Below are positions 18,216-27,887 of a stretch of DNA of 64,000 nt, piece after piece. The position numbers and the translations under genes were made by a program. The first letter of the stretch is position 1, and every line of letters starts with the position of its first letter. Below the pieces are notes generated by a model that was given only the letters and a program-made list of their open reading frames with translations, had not been told where the DNA came from and searched no databases. Source of the stretch: Enterobacter vonholyi (GTDB lineage: Bacteria; Pseudomonadota; Gammaproteobacteria; Enterobacterales; Enterobacteriaceae); assembly GCF_008364555.1 (NCBI RefSeq), contig NZ_VTUC01000001.1, positions 186,001 through 250,000 on the forward strand, written 5' to 3'.

Positions 18216-19046
18216 TCACATAACCGCATGAGGGGCATACATAGGATAGGTGAAGAACAATAAATGCACGCCGTTCAGCCCAAAATGGAATAACGTTGCA
18301 ACCCAGAGCCTGCCGCTCCACATCCACGCCAGGCCATAAATAATGCCGGAGAGGCTGGCAAAAATAATCAGCAGTAAACCGCCGCTATAATGCATCAGCC
18401 CAAAGATGACTGAGGCAATCAACAGCGCTACAACAGGATGAACGATCCGGGACAAGCGCTGCTGCAGGTAGCCTCTGAACAAGGCTTCCTCGGCCAAAGA
18501 GACGAAGAAAATATTCGCAAGGGCAAATTGAGCGAACCATTCTGGCGCATGCGGCTCAATTCTAAGCCCGCCCAACGCAACAGCCAGAAGTAACAGCGCG
18601 GGTACCGCAAGAACCAATATCGCCCAGCCGACCTTGCCAGCTTTATAGAGGGGTTTTGCTACGAATAACGTTGGCATACACGTAATTAAAAAGAACGGAA
18701 CCACCGCCTTGTCCATATTAAAGTACATACTGAACGGTATGCTTTGCGGACCAACGACGACAGCATCCAGCACCTTTGGGTTATGAAAACCCGGGATCAC
18801 ATGCAAAACCAGGGCAACGGCAATGACCACGCACGGGCCTTCGACCAGATATGTGTATTTATTATTTTTATTACGTAGCCATTCAACAACAGACCAGCCA
18901 ACAACGATTGATGCAATAACCAGCAGCGCCGGGGCGTCAAGAATACTCTGTTTCCAGCCGAGAAATGCCGTTAATCCCAGCAGCAGGTAAGCCAGGCTTT
19001 TATTAAGAGAGAGTGCGGCAAGCGAAGTTGCGAGTAGATACCACAT
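18216..19046 (-). CDS. CPBP-family intramembrane metalloprotease (CAAX-like, Abi)
   Basis: A 276-residue membrane protein with about eight hydrophobic segments. The three family motifs are present: EE at 186-187 in LAEEALFRGYLQQRL, His219 in FGLMHYSGG and His254 in LFHFGLNGVH. These form the metal or catalytic site of Rce1-like proteases. In bacteria such proteins act in membrane-protein processing, bacteriocin self-immunity or unknown roles. The ATG at 19046 follows GAAGGA. It lies next to the 3' end of tRNA-Arg(UCU), a usual site for acquired genes, and has no obvious partner gene. Confidence 0.82.
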   Translation of the reverse strand: MWYLLATSLAALSLNKSLAYLLLGLTAFLGWKQSILDAPALLVIASIVVGWSVVEWLRNKNNKYTYLVEGPCVVIAVALVLHVIPGFHNPKVLDAVVVGPQSIPFSMYFNMDKAVVPFFLITCMPTLFVAKPLYKAGKVGWAILVLAVPALLLLAVALGGLRIEPHAPEWFAQFALANIFFVSLAEEALFRGYLQQRLSRIVHPVVALLIASVIFGLMHYSGGLLLIIFASLSGIIYGLAWMWSGRLWVATLFHFGLNGVHLLFFTYPMYAPHAVM

Positions 19047-19148
19047 AAATGTCCTTCATGACCGGTAAATTTTAGGGGTGATGTCCCAAATATGTCCCAC
19101 AATGGAAATCAGGAGGATGTGAAGGAGGGGTAACTCTATGAAATTAAA

Positions 19149-19225
19149 TGGCACGCCCTGTAGGATTCGAACCTACGACCTACGGCTTAGAAGGCCGTTG
19201 CTCTATCCAACTGAGCTAAGGGCGC
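19149..19225 (-). tRNA. argU: tRNA-Arg, anticodon UCU (argU/fimU)
   Basis: The minus-strand sequence folds as a full cloverleaf of 77 nt with encoded CCA. The 5' end is GCGCCCTTAGCTCAGTTGG, the anticodon loop CTTCTAA gives UCU, and the T arm contains GGTTCGAATCC. It is nearly the same as E. coli argU, the DLP12 attachment site, and Salmonella fimU, which sits beside the fim cluster as here. It decodes the rare codons AGA and AGG. Confidence 0.97.
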
Positions 19226-19503
19226 ACTGAGAAGTGTGTACTTCGCGGTGGTGAAACGCGAAGAATTATACGGTCAATGGCAGGTGAGTCAATGCCTTTT
19301 CCGTTTTCAGAGTCAATTACCGCTAGCCGATTGTAAATACGGCTATTTTCTCAACATTTTGTCCTGTTTCACCGTAAAATTTAGCGCTGCGAAAAGGCTT
19401 AGTTGCATTTAAGTAACGCCTGCTGTTTTCCCGAACGTCAGCTCGTCACACTAGAGTCAGGTATCCCGGCCGCCTGGAGGCTGACAGACAACAGGACAAT
19501 GGA

Positions 19504-20202
19504 GTGACAGCGCAAAACCTGATCGATACGCCCCCCCGGTTACAGTACATATCTCAGGACATCGTCGGCATTAAGCTTGAGCCCATCGTCGCCCTTACCT
19601 CCTTACGTCAGGTTGGCGTCGAGGTCCTTAGCGTTCTGGCCGACACGCGGCACAGTGAGGACTTTTTTTGCGATCGGTCCGCAGACTGGTCGATAACGCT
19701 GCTTGAAGCGCAGCTTGCCACGTTAAAAAATACGCCGCACGGTCATAACCTTTTTATTAATCTGCCGATAACCGTTCTGACAGAGCCCACGTCTTTTCAG
19801 CGACTTATAAGATTATCCTGCGTGCCGCTCAATATTGAGTTTGTCGACCCCGCGTCCATTTTGGCGCTTTCCGTCGCACAGAAGCAGTTCGTGGTTCAGA
19901 ATCTCCATCAGTTGAGCAGACGAGGGCACGCAATCTGGCTGGACGACATCGATGACGTCTTAGTGCAGTCGTTTTTATCCTTTCGACTCCCGTTAAGCGG
20001 CATCAAAATAGATAAGGAAGCATTCTGGCGTTTACGCGACACCCCTGAGTTGAGGCAACTGGTTTCCCTTTGCTTTCAGCTTGCCGGGAAAGTGCTTATT
20101 GAAGGTATTGAGACTGAACGCGATCGTACCTGTGCACTGCAGGCAGGCGCAGATCTCGGCCAGGGGTATTACTGGCCGTCCTGGACATGGCCGGAGGATT
20201 AG
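19504..20202 (+). CDS. EAL-domain protein of the fim cluster (STM0551-like)
   Basis: A 232-residue stand-alone EAL domain, a c-di-GMP phosphodiesterase fold. Conserved positions still present are E40-V-L42, Asn86 (FINLP), Glu112, Asp147-Asp148, Lys168 (GIKID), Glu200 (LIEGIET) and Gln220 (GQGYY). The Arg of ExLxR is replaced by Val, so activity may be weakened. Salmonella has a comparable EAL gene (STM0551) between fimY and fimW. Translation appears to start at GTG 19504, after AGGACAATGGA; the overlapping ATG at 19499 meets a stop two codons later. It contains AGA and AGG codons read by the adjacent tRNA. Confidence 0.75.
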   Translation: MTAQNLIDTPPRLQYISQDIVGIKLEPIVALTSLRQVGVEVLSVLADTRHSEDFFCDRSADWSITLLEAQLATLKNTPHGHNLFINLPITVLTEPTSFQRLIRLSCVPLNIEFVDPASILALSVAQKQFVVQNLHQLSRRGHAIWLDDIDDVLVQSFLSFRLPLSGIKIDKEAFWRLRDTPELRQLVSLCFQLAGKVLIEGIETERDRTCALQAGADLGQGYYWPSWTWPED

Positions 20203-20226
20203 AAAGCCATTTCCAGGAGGGAGACC

Positions 20227-20955
20227 ATGCGAATGACAGTGCGCCGTTACCGGCGGCGGCGTACAGGAAGTGATGCACTGGGATTTACGCGCTCACCTTT
20301 TGCTCCCCCCTTTTTCGACCGGCTCGAATTCTTGAGCCAGTCCATCAGCCAGCCCCGCAAAACAGACGCCCCTTTTATCCTTCTGGTGACTGAGGATCAC
20401 TACCTGCGCACCGGTTTTCTCAACGGGCAATTTCCCCTGAGCAGCTGCTGCGACTACGCCACGCTGGACGATGCCCTCATCGCTCAGACGCAGTGGCCCT
20501 CAGCCCGTCTGGTCGTGGATATTGAAAGCCGGTCCACGGGGCTTCTGGAGAAACTGGATCAGTTGAGACGGCATAGTCTGTTTCCTCCGTTCCTGACGCC
20601 CTGGCTGTTGGTCAGGGCCGATAATTACGACACCCGCCTCTTCTGCAAAGCGGCAGGTCCCTTTCATGTTCTCGAACGCCAGCTGAATGCCGCTGCGCTC
20701 CAGCAGAGCCTGCTGGATACCCTCCCTCCGCAGGGTACGGAGAAAGACTGGTTTTCACGCAACGAATGGCCCATCCTGCAGGAGCTTTCCCGGGGCAAGA
20801 CATTACGTCAGATTGCCCTTATGCAGAATCGTCCCTATAGCCGTATTATCTATCGTCTCAGCTGCATCCTGGTGAAGCTCGGGCTGAGCCATCGTCAGGA
20901 ATTGCTGCATCTTCTTAATAACCTCTCAGACTGCACATTTTCACTCACGTCCTAA
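20227..20955 (+). CDS. fimY: Fimbrial regulator FimY
   Basis: A 242-residue LuxR-like regulator. The N-terminus is very basic (MRMTVRRYRRRRTG) and a degenerate receiver-like region follows. The C-terminal helix-turn-helix lies around WPILQELSRGKTLRQIALMQ to LVKLGLSHRQELLHLL. In Salmonella FimY acts with FimZ to switch on fimA, and its translation depends on the fimU tRNA. The gene lies 24 nt after the EAL gene on the same strand, behind AGGAGGGAG, so the two are probably co-transcribed. Assignment rests on locus context and overall resemblance. Confidence 0.78.
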   Translation: MRMTVRRYRRRRTGSDALGFTRSPFAPPFFDRLEFLSQSISQPRKTDAPFILLVTEDHYLRTGFLNGQFPLSSCCDYATLDDALIAQTQWPSARLVVDIESRSTGLLEKLDQLRRHSLFPPFLTPWLLVRADNYDTRLFCKAAGPFHVLERQLNAAALQQSLLDTLPPQGTEKDWFSRNEWPILQELSRGKTLRQIALMQNRPYSRIIYRLSCILVKLGLSHRQELLHLLNNLSDCTFSLTS

Positions 20956-21755
20956 CCCCTTATTTCCTAAAGCTGTTTAGGAATTTACTTACCACCTGCG
21001 TTGCATAAATGTTAATTTTTAACAATTAAATCGAATTTATAACTATTCCTAATTTAAGGACGCGAACATTGTGAAATGCCACAGAATGAACAAACGGCAG
21101 CACTTTACTCCATCCGTTAAGTGAATGCAGATAGCGTTAACAAGATGATAATGATGTAAAAACAAGCAGCTTAGCGGCAACGTCAGGGAGGAAAAAGCAA
21201 AGCGGATAGCATGTTCTCCTGTGCAGGAGATGTGGACCTTCTAATCAACCAGCGCGCTTTCAGATGAAGGACTGGCGGCCTGCGAGGGCAATTGTTGAGC
21301 TCACCAGCGTGGGTTAGTCCCCCTAAATGATGGGTATTTTCGTTAACAATTAATCAACATTAAGAGATATCTGTTATTTTTTGTTATTACATAAAGATGA
21401 AAATATGCGGTAAATGAGATAACAGGATATTTCCGCTAAATTTAAAAAAATAGCGATTCAGATCCAGAAGATAATACAAACCCATAAGCGGATATTAATT
21501 TACAGGGTTTTCGGAAAAAACTTACCCTGTATAATAAGATGCGTATCAAATCTGAATAAGAAAAACCTTTTTGCCAACACCAGCCTAATGAGATGACCGC
21601 GCTGAGGCATAGTTCTTTTCATTACGTAAACAAGGATGCTTTCGCTCTTTCCAGGGAAATACTACGGTATAGGGATCTGCACATTATATCCTTCCGGCAT
21701 TTCGAGAGTTTTACCAAACTCTGCACAACGCTTTTAACAATCTGAGGCATTAAAA
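20956..21755 (+). promoter_or_regulatory. 800-bp non-coding region upstream of fimZ
   Basis: No gene above about 20 codons is supported. The stretch is AT-rich with long A/T runs, notably 21340-21560, and carries a small hairpin TCTCCT-gtgc-AGGAGA at 21215-21230. It is long for an enterobacterial promoter region. It probably holds the fimZ promoter with binding sites for regulators such as FimY, FimZ or H-NS, or an unrecognised small RNA. Confidence 0.5.
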
Positions 21756-22388
21756 ATGAAACCGGCATCCGTTATCATTATGGACGAACATCCTATCGTC
21801 AGAATGTCGATAGAAGTCCTGCTACAGAAAAATAAGAATATCACAGTCAAGCTCAAGTCTGGCGATAGCCATGAAGTCCTTGACTGTATCCGCAATCACC
21901 CTATCGATCTGGTGATCCTTGACATTGAACTCACGGGCACGGATGCTTTCGCTTTGCTTAAGAGAATCAGAAACTTAAACAAAGACATTAAGGTTCTGTT
22001 TCTCTCGTCTAAATCAGAGTTATTTTACGCGGGTCGCGCCATTCGCGCCGGGGCAAATGGCTTCGTCAGTAAACGTAAAGATTTGGGCGAGATCTACAAC
22101 GCCGTAGAAATGATCCTGATGGGCTATTCCTTTTTCCCGTCAGAAACGCTGAACTTTATAAACCATTTGGGTTCAGGGAAAGGGATGGCAGTAGATATGC
22201 CATTATCGAACCGCGAGGTCACGGTATTACGATATCTGGCGAATGGATTATCCAATAAGGAAATTGCTGAACAGCTACTATTAAGCAACAAAACCATTAG
22301 CGCGCATAAATCCAATATTTATTCCAAGCTGGGTGTGCAAAGCATCGTGGAATTAATTGATTACGCCAAAGCGCACGAACTGCTTTAA
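21756..22388 (+). CDS. fimZ: Fimbrial response regulator FimZ
   Basis: A 210-residue NarL/LuxR-family response regulator. The receiver domain (1-120) has the acidic residues near Asp10, the phospho-acceptor Asp56 in LVILDIELTG, and the Lys of VLFLSSKSE. The C-terminal helix-turn-helix reads LSNREVTVLRYLANGLSNKE and KTISAHKSNIYSKLG. It aligns along its length with E. coli and Salmonella FimZ, which activate fimA and in Salmonella repress motility. No cognate kinase gene is nearby, as in the relatives. It is convergent with fimF. Three AGA codons are in the first third. Confidence 0.93.
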   Translation: MKPASVIIMDEHPIVRMSIEVLLQKNKNITVKLKSGDSHEVLDCIRNHPIDLVILDIELTGTDAFALLKRIRNLNKDIKVLFLSSKSELFYAGRAIRAGANGFVSKRKDLGEIYNAVEMILMGYSFFPSETLNFINHLGSGKGMAVDMPLSNREVTVLRYLANGLSNKEIAEQLLLSNKTISAHKSNIYSKLGVQSIVELIDYAKAHELL

Positions 22389-22396
22389 CCTGAATT

Positions 22397-22430
22397 CACT
22401 CCCTGCAGCTTATCTGAGCTGCAGGGAGTG
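22397..22430. terminator. Bidirectional hairpin between fimZ and fimF
   Basis: CACTCCCTGCAGCT and AGCTGCAGGGAGTG form perfect 14-bp arms with a 6-nt loop. It sits in the 51-bp gap between the two convergent stop codons. There is no T-run, but the position and stability fit a shared transcript end. Confidence 0.75.
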
Positions 22431-22439
22431 CGGTCAGTG

Positions 22440-22961
22440 CTAATTATAGTTAATCATAAAGGTGGCATCCGCATCGGCTCGTCCGGGCTGAGGGTTATCT
22501 GCGGTGGCAATATAATTGGCATAAAACGACAGTATCGCATTCCCCTGCGCATCAACCGAGACCGGCTGGCTGGCCTGCTGGAGAGCCAGGCGCGTTTTAT
22601 TCGCATCCCTGATCTCTACCGCGACACGACTTGCAGTACTGGCGTCATTCAGCGCCAGCAAACCGTTATTGCTCCCGTCGGCTTTACCCGAAAACGTGAT
22701 GGACGCCGAGCCCGGCGGACAGCCGGTCAGCTTCAGCGTAAACGGCATGGGCTGCGTGCGGCTCCCGGTGGTGCTGAGCTGTTTCGTGGGCCATGTGCCC
22801 AGCGTGACGGTCTTGTCGCTGTCGCTGCCTTCCGCGACGCAGGTAAAATCGACAATATTGCCGTAGAGCCGAATATTAATTTCGCCCAACGCGGTGTCCG
22901 CCTGGGCCTGTGTGCAAAGCGCAAAGAGCGCTACGGTGATTAAACGGATCCCGTTTCGCAT
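22440..22961 (-). CDS. fimF: Minor fimbrial subunit FimF
   Basis: A 173-residue pilin-like protein, probably a tip or adaptor subunit. It has a signal peptide (ending near TQAQA), the pilin Cys pair (DFTCVAEG and LTGCPPG) and the C-terminal donor-strand recognition pattern ending in DATFMINYN with a penultimate Tyr. It is the last gene of the fim operon, 9 nt after fimH. Naming follows the Salmonella order fimAICDHF; in E. coli the counterpart is sfmF. Confidence 0.82.
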   Translation of the reverse strand: MRNGIRLITVALFALCTQAQADTALGEINIRLYGNIVDFTCVAEGSDSDKTVTLGTWPTKQLSTTGSRTQPMPFTLKLTGCPPGSASITFSGKADGSNNGLLALNDASTASRVAVEIRDANKTRLALQQASQPVSVDAQGNAILSFYANYIATADNPQPGRADADATFMINYN

Positions 22962-22970
22962 ATCGGCTCC

Positions 22971-23978
22971 TTAATCGTAATCCACGCGCAAATACCCGCG
23001 CGAGGTGAAGCGCCCTTCCGCAGGCTTATTGCCCGTCACGCTCACCGGCCAGACCCGGATCCCCACCTGCGCCTGCGCGCTGTCGTCAAGGCGGAACGGA
23101 ATTTTACTTGTCAGGTTGTTAGGCGTCAGCGGCGCCCCGCTCTGATTAGCAATGATGAATCCCACATCCGGGTTATCCGACACCAGCACATTATCAGAGA
23201 CTTTTTCCGCCTCGACGCGCATCGTCAGCATGGCGTTCGCCTCTACGTTGGTGCATTTAATGGCGATGGTTTTGCTCTGCGATGAGACGCCCTCCGGTTT
23301 GTTACCTACGCCCGCCTTGCTGAACAAGGAGGCGCCAATGTCGCCGAAATCAAACTCCACCACGTTACCTGCATTAATGGCGCAGCTTTGCGGCACCTGA
23401 ATGGTTCCGCTGTAGCTAATGGTATAGACCGGCGTGGTTAACGGATCGGATGAGGTGGTGGTGACGTAGACGCGGAACATGGTGGCGCGCGGGATAACGA
23501 CCATGTTAATAAAACGCCGGGTCACCTTAAGGCGGAAGACAAGGCTGGAGTCCTGAACGCCAAACGGTTTGTTTTTAGAGACGTTAGGATGGCTCCCCAT
23601 CTGGATATAGCTTTTTGGCGGATAAAACACGCCAGCATAGCTGTCCGTGATTTTCATGGCCCCGTCCAGATAGTCGTTAAGCTTCAGATACTGGTAGCCA
23701 TCGCTCGTTCCTGTTACCTGATAATCGGTCACATAGCTACGCTTGGTGGTATTCCCGACGGTGCCCTTCGGGCAGACGGCATTGACCCCTACCCACTGCG
23801 ACTTCTCGCTGAGCGTCACGACCTGTCCGATCTGGTTATTCGAGCTGTTGAATTTATCCGTCAGATCGTAATGCACTTCCGTCGGCACGCCTTTTTCATT
23901 GACGCACACGGTCGCTAATGCGTTTGTCGCGGGCAGTAACGCCAGAAGCGACAAAGCAAAGATTTGAGTTTTAATCAC
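22971..23978 (-). CDS. fimH: Fimbrial tip adhesin FimH
   Basis: A 335-residue two-domain adhesin placed at the fimbrial tip. After a signal peptide (ending near TNALA), an N-terminal receptor-binding domain extends to about residue 190. The C-terminal half is a pilin domain with its own Cys pair ([19 protein letters not shown]), ending in RGYLRVDYD. Length and position match FimH/SfmH. Its start overlaps the fimD stop by 8 nt. Whether it binds mannose cannot be read from sequence, because the lectin domain has diverged from E. coli FimH. Confidence 0.85.
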   Translation of the reverse strand: MIKTQIFALSLLALLPATNALATVCVNEKGVPTEVHYDLTDKFNSSNNQIGQVVTLSEKSQWVGVNAVCPKGTVGNTTKRSYVTDYQVTGTSDGYQYLKLNDYLDGAMKITDSYAGVFYPPKSYIQMGSHPNVSKNKPFGVQDSSLVFRLKVTRRFINMVVIPRATMFRVYVTTTSSDPLTTPVYTISYSGTIQVPQSCAINAGNVVEFDFGDIGASLFSKAGVGNKPEGVSSQSKTIAIKCTNVEANAMLTMRVEAEKVSDNVLVSDNPDVGFIIANQSGAPLTPNNLTSKIPFRLDDSAQAQVGIRVWPVSVTGNKPAEGRFTSRGYLRVDYD

Positions 23979-26532
23979 AGCCGATCCCCTTAAGTGTGAT
24001 TGCCTGTTGCAGGCTCTTTTCAGACAAGCTGTAAGGCGCGCGACACTGGGATTGCGCCCCGTCGCCCCACTGGATCAGCAGTTCGCCTTCCAGCGGCAGC
24101 CCGCTCAGGTAAATTTGCCCGTCATCCCCCACCATGCTGGTCACGCCGCTTCGGTTTTCGCGAACCACCGCGCCGAACGGCACCGGCTGGTTGCCGCGCA
24201 TCACCGTCAGCAGGGCGCGCACGCCGATGCGGGTATCAAAGCTGGCGCGCACCAGCGCGCCTTTGGTTGGCACCACGCTGCTCACGTTGTTTTCGATATC
24301 GGTGTTATTGCTCATGGTGTTGGTATCCAGCGCCACACGGTTGTAGCGGTAGACAGTGGCATACGGCATCACCGCGTAGCCTCGCCAGTCGGTTCTCACG
24401 CCGGTCTGGTTTTCCACGCTGACGCCAGATGCCCCCGGAGCTTTGATCAGCACGTTGGTGTCCCCCAACGGCTGGCTGAAGGTCACGCCATCGGCGTGGC
24501 CGACCACCCCGCCGGAGAGCTGCCAGTTGAGATCGTGCTGATCGTCGCTGTAGTTGTAGCCGACGCCCAATGTGCCGTAGGTCGCCTGCCAGTTGGCGCT
24601 GGCGCTTCCGCTTGAGCCGTTGGTGCTGGTGTGTCCCTGGGTCACGCTGTAGTTCAGGTTGCGGTCTTCCAGCAGCGTGCCGCTGACGCCGGTTTGCCAG
24701 CTTGTATCGCCATCGCTGTTCCGGCTGGCGGATGCCGTAGCGTAGGCGCGGTCAATCGCGCTGTCCCGACGATAGCCCTGACGGGTAAAGATGCTGAACG
24801 GCACGGAGACGTTAAACGACGCGATGCGGTCGGTGCCGTCGATCCCGACGGATTTGTTCCACGACCACGAGACGGAGTAGTTGATCCCCTTCATGCCTCC
24901 CGCGTAGCCCAGCTGGTACCAGAGATTCGTCTCGTCTGTTCCCCAGTAGGTCTGCTCGCTACCGGAGATATAGACCGAGCCATAGTCCCCCAGCGACTGA
25001 GAAACGTTGAGCTGGAAGCGGCCTTTTTTATTCCACGTCAGGTTGTGATAACTCTGCACGTCCGGCACATCGTTATCGTTCTTGCTATCGGCATACTGAT
25101 AGCCCTCCATTGAGCGCCAGGCCACATCGTCAAGGGTGTAAAACCCTTTTGTGGAGTAGCGGTACCCCAGCAGCTGGAAGTTGGTGCCGAAGCCGTTAAG
25201 GGATTTCGCGTAGAGGAAGCGCAGAGACTGCCCTTCATGCTTGCTGTCGTCCGCGAGCTGGCTGCGGGCGTGGGTGATATCGAGCGAGACCGCGCCCCAG
25301 TCGCCCAGGTTTTTTCCGGCCCCGACGGCCACCGCGGTATAGCGCGATGCCAGCTGAGTTCCGCCGTAGAGCGTGTAACCGTTGGCGAGACCGGTAATCA
25401 GGGTTCCCTGGGTGAAGAATGGCGTATCCTGATCGCTGTTACCGCTGCGGTAATCCCCCGCCACGAGGTCATACTTCCAGCGCCCTTCACGCTGCAGAAG
25501 CGGCACGGTGGAGTACGGCACGGTATAGCGCTGCTGGGTGCCGTCTTTCTCTTCGACCGTGACTTCCAGGTCACCGCTTGAGGAGGTGGGGTTAAGGTCG
25601 GTGATGGCAAATGCGCCCGGCTGCACATAGCTTTGATAGATAACGTAGCCATTCTGTCGAACGACCACTTTGGCGGGCGTACGGGCGATCCCGCGCACGG
25701 TCGGCGCGTAGCCCTGCAGGCTGTCCGGATACATGCTGTCAGACGAGAAAAGCCGCCCGCCGCGAAAACCCATGCTGTCGAAGACGTCATTCCCGGTATT
25801 GCTGTCGCCCAGCACCAGTTCACTTTTCAGCGGGATGACGGTGCGCTGCGCCCAGGTGCCAATATTCTGCCACTCGCTGTGCCGCTGCCCGTTATTCTGC
25901 GTGTACCGCCATGCGCCGTTGTTACGTAAACGCCAGGCGCCATAGTTCAATCCGCTTTGCAGGTTGAGGTAATAGCTGTCGTCTTCGCTTCCCCGGTTAC
26001 CGGAGAAGCTGTAGTTCACCAGTGCGGCGGGGATACCTTCATCCCACTGTTCAGGCGGAATATAGCCCCGGGCGCTGTTTTGCAAAGCCACCTGCGGCAG
26101 GCTGACGTCCAGACGCTGCGAGGCAAAGTTGAATACCGTTTCGCTGCCGGGTATAGCCGTGGTCAGCGGAACGCAGGTCTCGCCCTGCACCTTAGCCAGC
26201 TCGGGAAACGCCGCGACGTTGACGCCAAAGCGATCGAGCATCGCGCGCGTAATGCACGCCGACAAACCGCCCGCCACCGGCGGTGTGTTCTCTGCCAGCT
26301 CAAAACGCACGTCCTGGGTACCGATAAACTCATCGTTACGCCAGATATCCACGCGATAAACGCCGGGTGCCTGCTGGTGTCCTTGTTCAAAACGCGACAA
26401 ATCCGCCACGCTGGCGGTATCGTCGGACAAAAAGGCCGGGTTGAAATAACTTTCGCTCCAGCCAGCCTGCGGCCAGAGCGCAGCCATCAGCGCCAGTGCA
26501 ACCGGGCAGTAACGTCCCTGGTGGTTTTTCAT
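23971..26532 (-). CDS. fimD: Outer-membrane fimbrial usher FimD
   Basis: A large usher (853 residues from this start) that receives chaperone-subunit complexes and assembles the fimbria. Features in order: signal peptide ending near QAGWSE, N-terminal periplasmic domain ([20 protein letters not shown]), barrel with plug ([40 protein letters not shown] split over two strands), and C-terminal domains ending in LKGIGCD. The ATG at 26532 gives a normal signal peptide. A GTG at 26550 overlapping the fimC TGA would add six residues and cannot be excluded. Confidence 0.92.
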   Translation of the reverse strand: MKNHQGRYCPVALALMAALWPQAGWSESYFNPAFLSDDTASVADLSRFEQGHQQAPGVYRVDIWRNDEFIGTQDVRFELAENTPPVAGGLSACITRAMLDRFGVNVAAFPELAKVQGETCVPLTTAIPGSETVFNFASQRLDVSLPQVALQNSARGYIPPEQWDEGIPAALVNYSFSGNRGSEDDSYYLNLQSGLNYGAWRLRNNGAWRYTQNNGQRHSEWQNIGTWAQRTVIPLKSELVLGDSNTGNDVFDSMGFRGGRLFSSDSMYPDSLQGYAPTVRGIARTPAKVVVRQNGYVIYQSYVQPGAFAITDLNPTSSSGDLEVTVEEKDGTQQRYTVPYSTVPLLQREGRWKYDLVAGDYRSGNSDQDTPFFTQGTLITGLANGYTLYGGTQLASRYTAVAVGAGKNLGDWGAVSLDITHARSQLADDSKHEGQSLRFLYAKSLNGFGTNFQLLGYRYSTKGFYTLDDVAWRSMEGYQYADSKNDNDVPDVQSYHNLTWNKKGRFQLNVSQSLGDYGSVYISGSEQTYWGTDETNLWYQLGYAGGMKGINYSVSWSWNKSVGIDGTDRIASFNVSVPFSIFTRQGYRRDSAIDRAYATASASRNSDGDTSWQTGVSGTLLEDRNLNYSVTQGHTSTNGSSGSASANWQATYGTLGVGYNYSDDQHDLNWQLSGGVVGHADGVTFSQPLGDTNVLIKAPGASGVSVENQTGVRTDWRGYAVMPYATVYRYNRVALDTNTMSNNTDIENNVSSVVPTKGALVRASFDTRIGVRALLTVMRGNQPVPFGAVVRENRSGVTSMVGDDGQIYLSGLPLEGELLIQWGDGAQSQCRAPYSLSEKSLQQAITLKGIGCD

Positions 26533-26546
26533 CGCCCTGACTCTGC

Positions 26547-27242
26547 TCACAGGTTGACGCTGCGCGCCGGGGTGATGGCACCGTAGTCATTCACGCTCTG
26601 CCAGGAAAGCGTACCGCTGGCACCGGCTGGCAGCACCTGCTGAGACGAACTTTTCGGCGCAACCATCAGGTTGTCCAGCGTCTGCCCGCCCAGCTTCAGA
26701 TTAACGAGCGTGATGTAATACGGCGACGCGTTGCTGACTTTGAGATGGTTGCCGGCGCGCTCAAACCGCAGCTGGGAAAGCGCCTCTTCCGGCTGCATCG
26801 CCAGGTTGTTCGGGCGCACAAACAGCTTGATGCGTGAAAGGATCGCCAGCTGCAGCACGTTATTGTTTTCCGTTTTCGCTTTGTTCACCGACGGGATCGC
26901 CTTCACGTTCATGTAAAAGAGCGATTCGCGATCGGCAGGCAGCGCCGGCCCGGCGTAAATAATACGCAGCGTGTTTTCGCTGTTCGGCTCGCTAACAAAC
27001 AGGGGCGGAGTGACGGCAAACGTTTTTTCTTTTTGCCCGCTCGCATTTTCGATCCACGCGTTAATTAAATAACGTTCCTGTTTGTTGCTGTTGGTGATCG
27101 CCAGCGACGTTTGCTTCGCCTCTGCCGGATAAATAACGCGCGTGGCCCCCAGTGCAATACCGCCGGATGCATTTGCGCATGCAGAAACCATCATCAAAAT
27201 AAACGATAAAAAAAGTCCTGGTTTAATTAGGGTATTCATCAC
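26547..27242 (-). CDS. fimC: Periplasmic fimbrial chaperone FimC
   Basis: A 231-residue PapD-type chaperone that completes pilin folding by donor-strand complementation. Signal peptide ends near SACANA. The signature region is intact: [10 protein letters not shown] with the subunit-anchoring Arg, YLINAWIEN, and the [10 protein letters not shown] and [12 protein letters not shown] strands. The second domain carries [13 protein letters not shown]. It is followed by fimD and preceded by fimI with a 31-nt gap. Confidence 0.93.
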   Translation of the reverse strand: MMNTLIKPGLFLSFILMMVSACANASGGIALGATRVIYPAEAKQTSLAITNSNKQERYLINAWIENASGQKEKTFAVTPPLFVSEPNSENTLRIIYAGPALPADRESLFYMNVKAIPSVNKAKTENNNVLQLAILSRIKLFVRPNNLAMQPEEALSQLRFERAGNHLKVSNASPYYITLVNLKLGGQTLDNLMVAPKSSSQQVLPAGASGTLSWQSVNDYGAITPARSVNL

Positions 27243-27273
27243 AACCGTACCTTTAATAATGTGTTCGCAGGTG

Positions 27274-27819
27274 TTATGGATAAATCAACGTAAACCAGAC
27301 ATCCGACTGAATTTTGCCTGGCTCGAGATGTTCGGAAATAGCCCGATAGCGGGCGCTAAAATGGAACGCGAGCTCGCGGGTATCGACAGGCAGCCAGCTG
27401 ACGGCCGTAGCGTTTGGGATTATCTGACGTTGCTGTTCGTCAAAGAGCGCCAGCCCGACGCCGCTGCTGACAGATGTTTCACCCGGCCGCGATGTCGCCA
27501 GAAAGACCTGCGGATCCTCTGCGGGCGTGACGCCCTGAAACTGGATCCCCACGGTGCGCGAAACATCAACGCTGCAGTCCAGCAGCCGTACGGTGAAAGG
27601 CACATTCACCGTGGAAAAACTGCCCACACCGGAAAATGAATTGGTTCGGTACTGGCCCATGTCGATGCGCATATTCTGGCTGTCGGGCGCCACGGCGCAG
27701 CCGCCGTTCACCAGTTCACCTCTGAGATGAACCTTGCCGCCTTCGATCACCACGGTATGCGCCGATGCCGGGCAAGCCATCGCAAGGGTTAACAGCAGTA
27801 GTGTTCCAGTCCTTGTCAT
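27274..27819 (-). CDS. fimI: Fimbrin-like protein FimI
   Basis: A 181-residue pilin homologue with a signal peptide (ending near CPASA), the motif [20 protein letters not shown] shared with FimA, a second Cys in VRLLDCSVD and a C-terminal FTLIY segment. In E. coli FimI ends pilus growth or anchors the rod at the usher. Its position directly after fimA supports the name. Confidence 0.85.
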   Translation of the reverse strand: MTRTGTLLLLTLAMACPASAHTVVIEGGKVHLRGELVNGGCAVAPDSQNMRIDMGQYRTNSFSGVGSFSTVNVPFTVRLLDCSVDVSRTVGIQFQGVTPAEDPQVFLATSRPGETSVSSGVGLALFDEQQRQIIPNATAVSWLPVDTRELAFHFSARYRAISEHLEPGKIQSDVWFTLIYP

Positions 27820-27847
27820 CCTTCGTTCCTGGCATTAGCGTATGACG

Positions 27848-27865
27848 GGCCTCGTCCCTGAGGCC
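27848..27865 (-). terminator. Intercistronic hairpin between fimA and fimI
   Basis: GGCCTC and GAGGCC form a 6-bp stem with a 6-nt loop in the 68-nt gap after fimA. It may cause partial termination or protect the abundant fimA message from 3' decay. There is no T-run, so a processing or stability role is more likely. Confidence 0.45.
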
Positions 27866-27887
27866 TGAACATCCCTGTGCGGAGGAA

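Noticed and set aside
19049-19148. Prophage integrase remnant or attachment duplicate beside tRNA-Arg
   Set aside because: The GATGTCCCAAATATGTCCCA sequence recalls phage-derived junctions, but there is no integrase reading frame and no repeated tRNA 3' end was found in the window.
21141-21159. Fur-like CAAGATGATAATGATGTAA upstream of fimZ
   Set aside because: Only about 10 of 19 positions match the Fur consensus; reported here only because iron has been linked to fimbriae in relatives.
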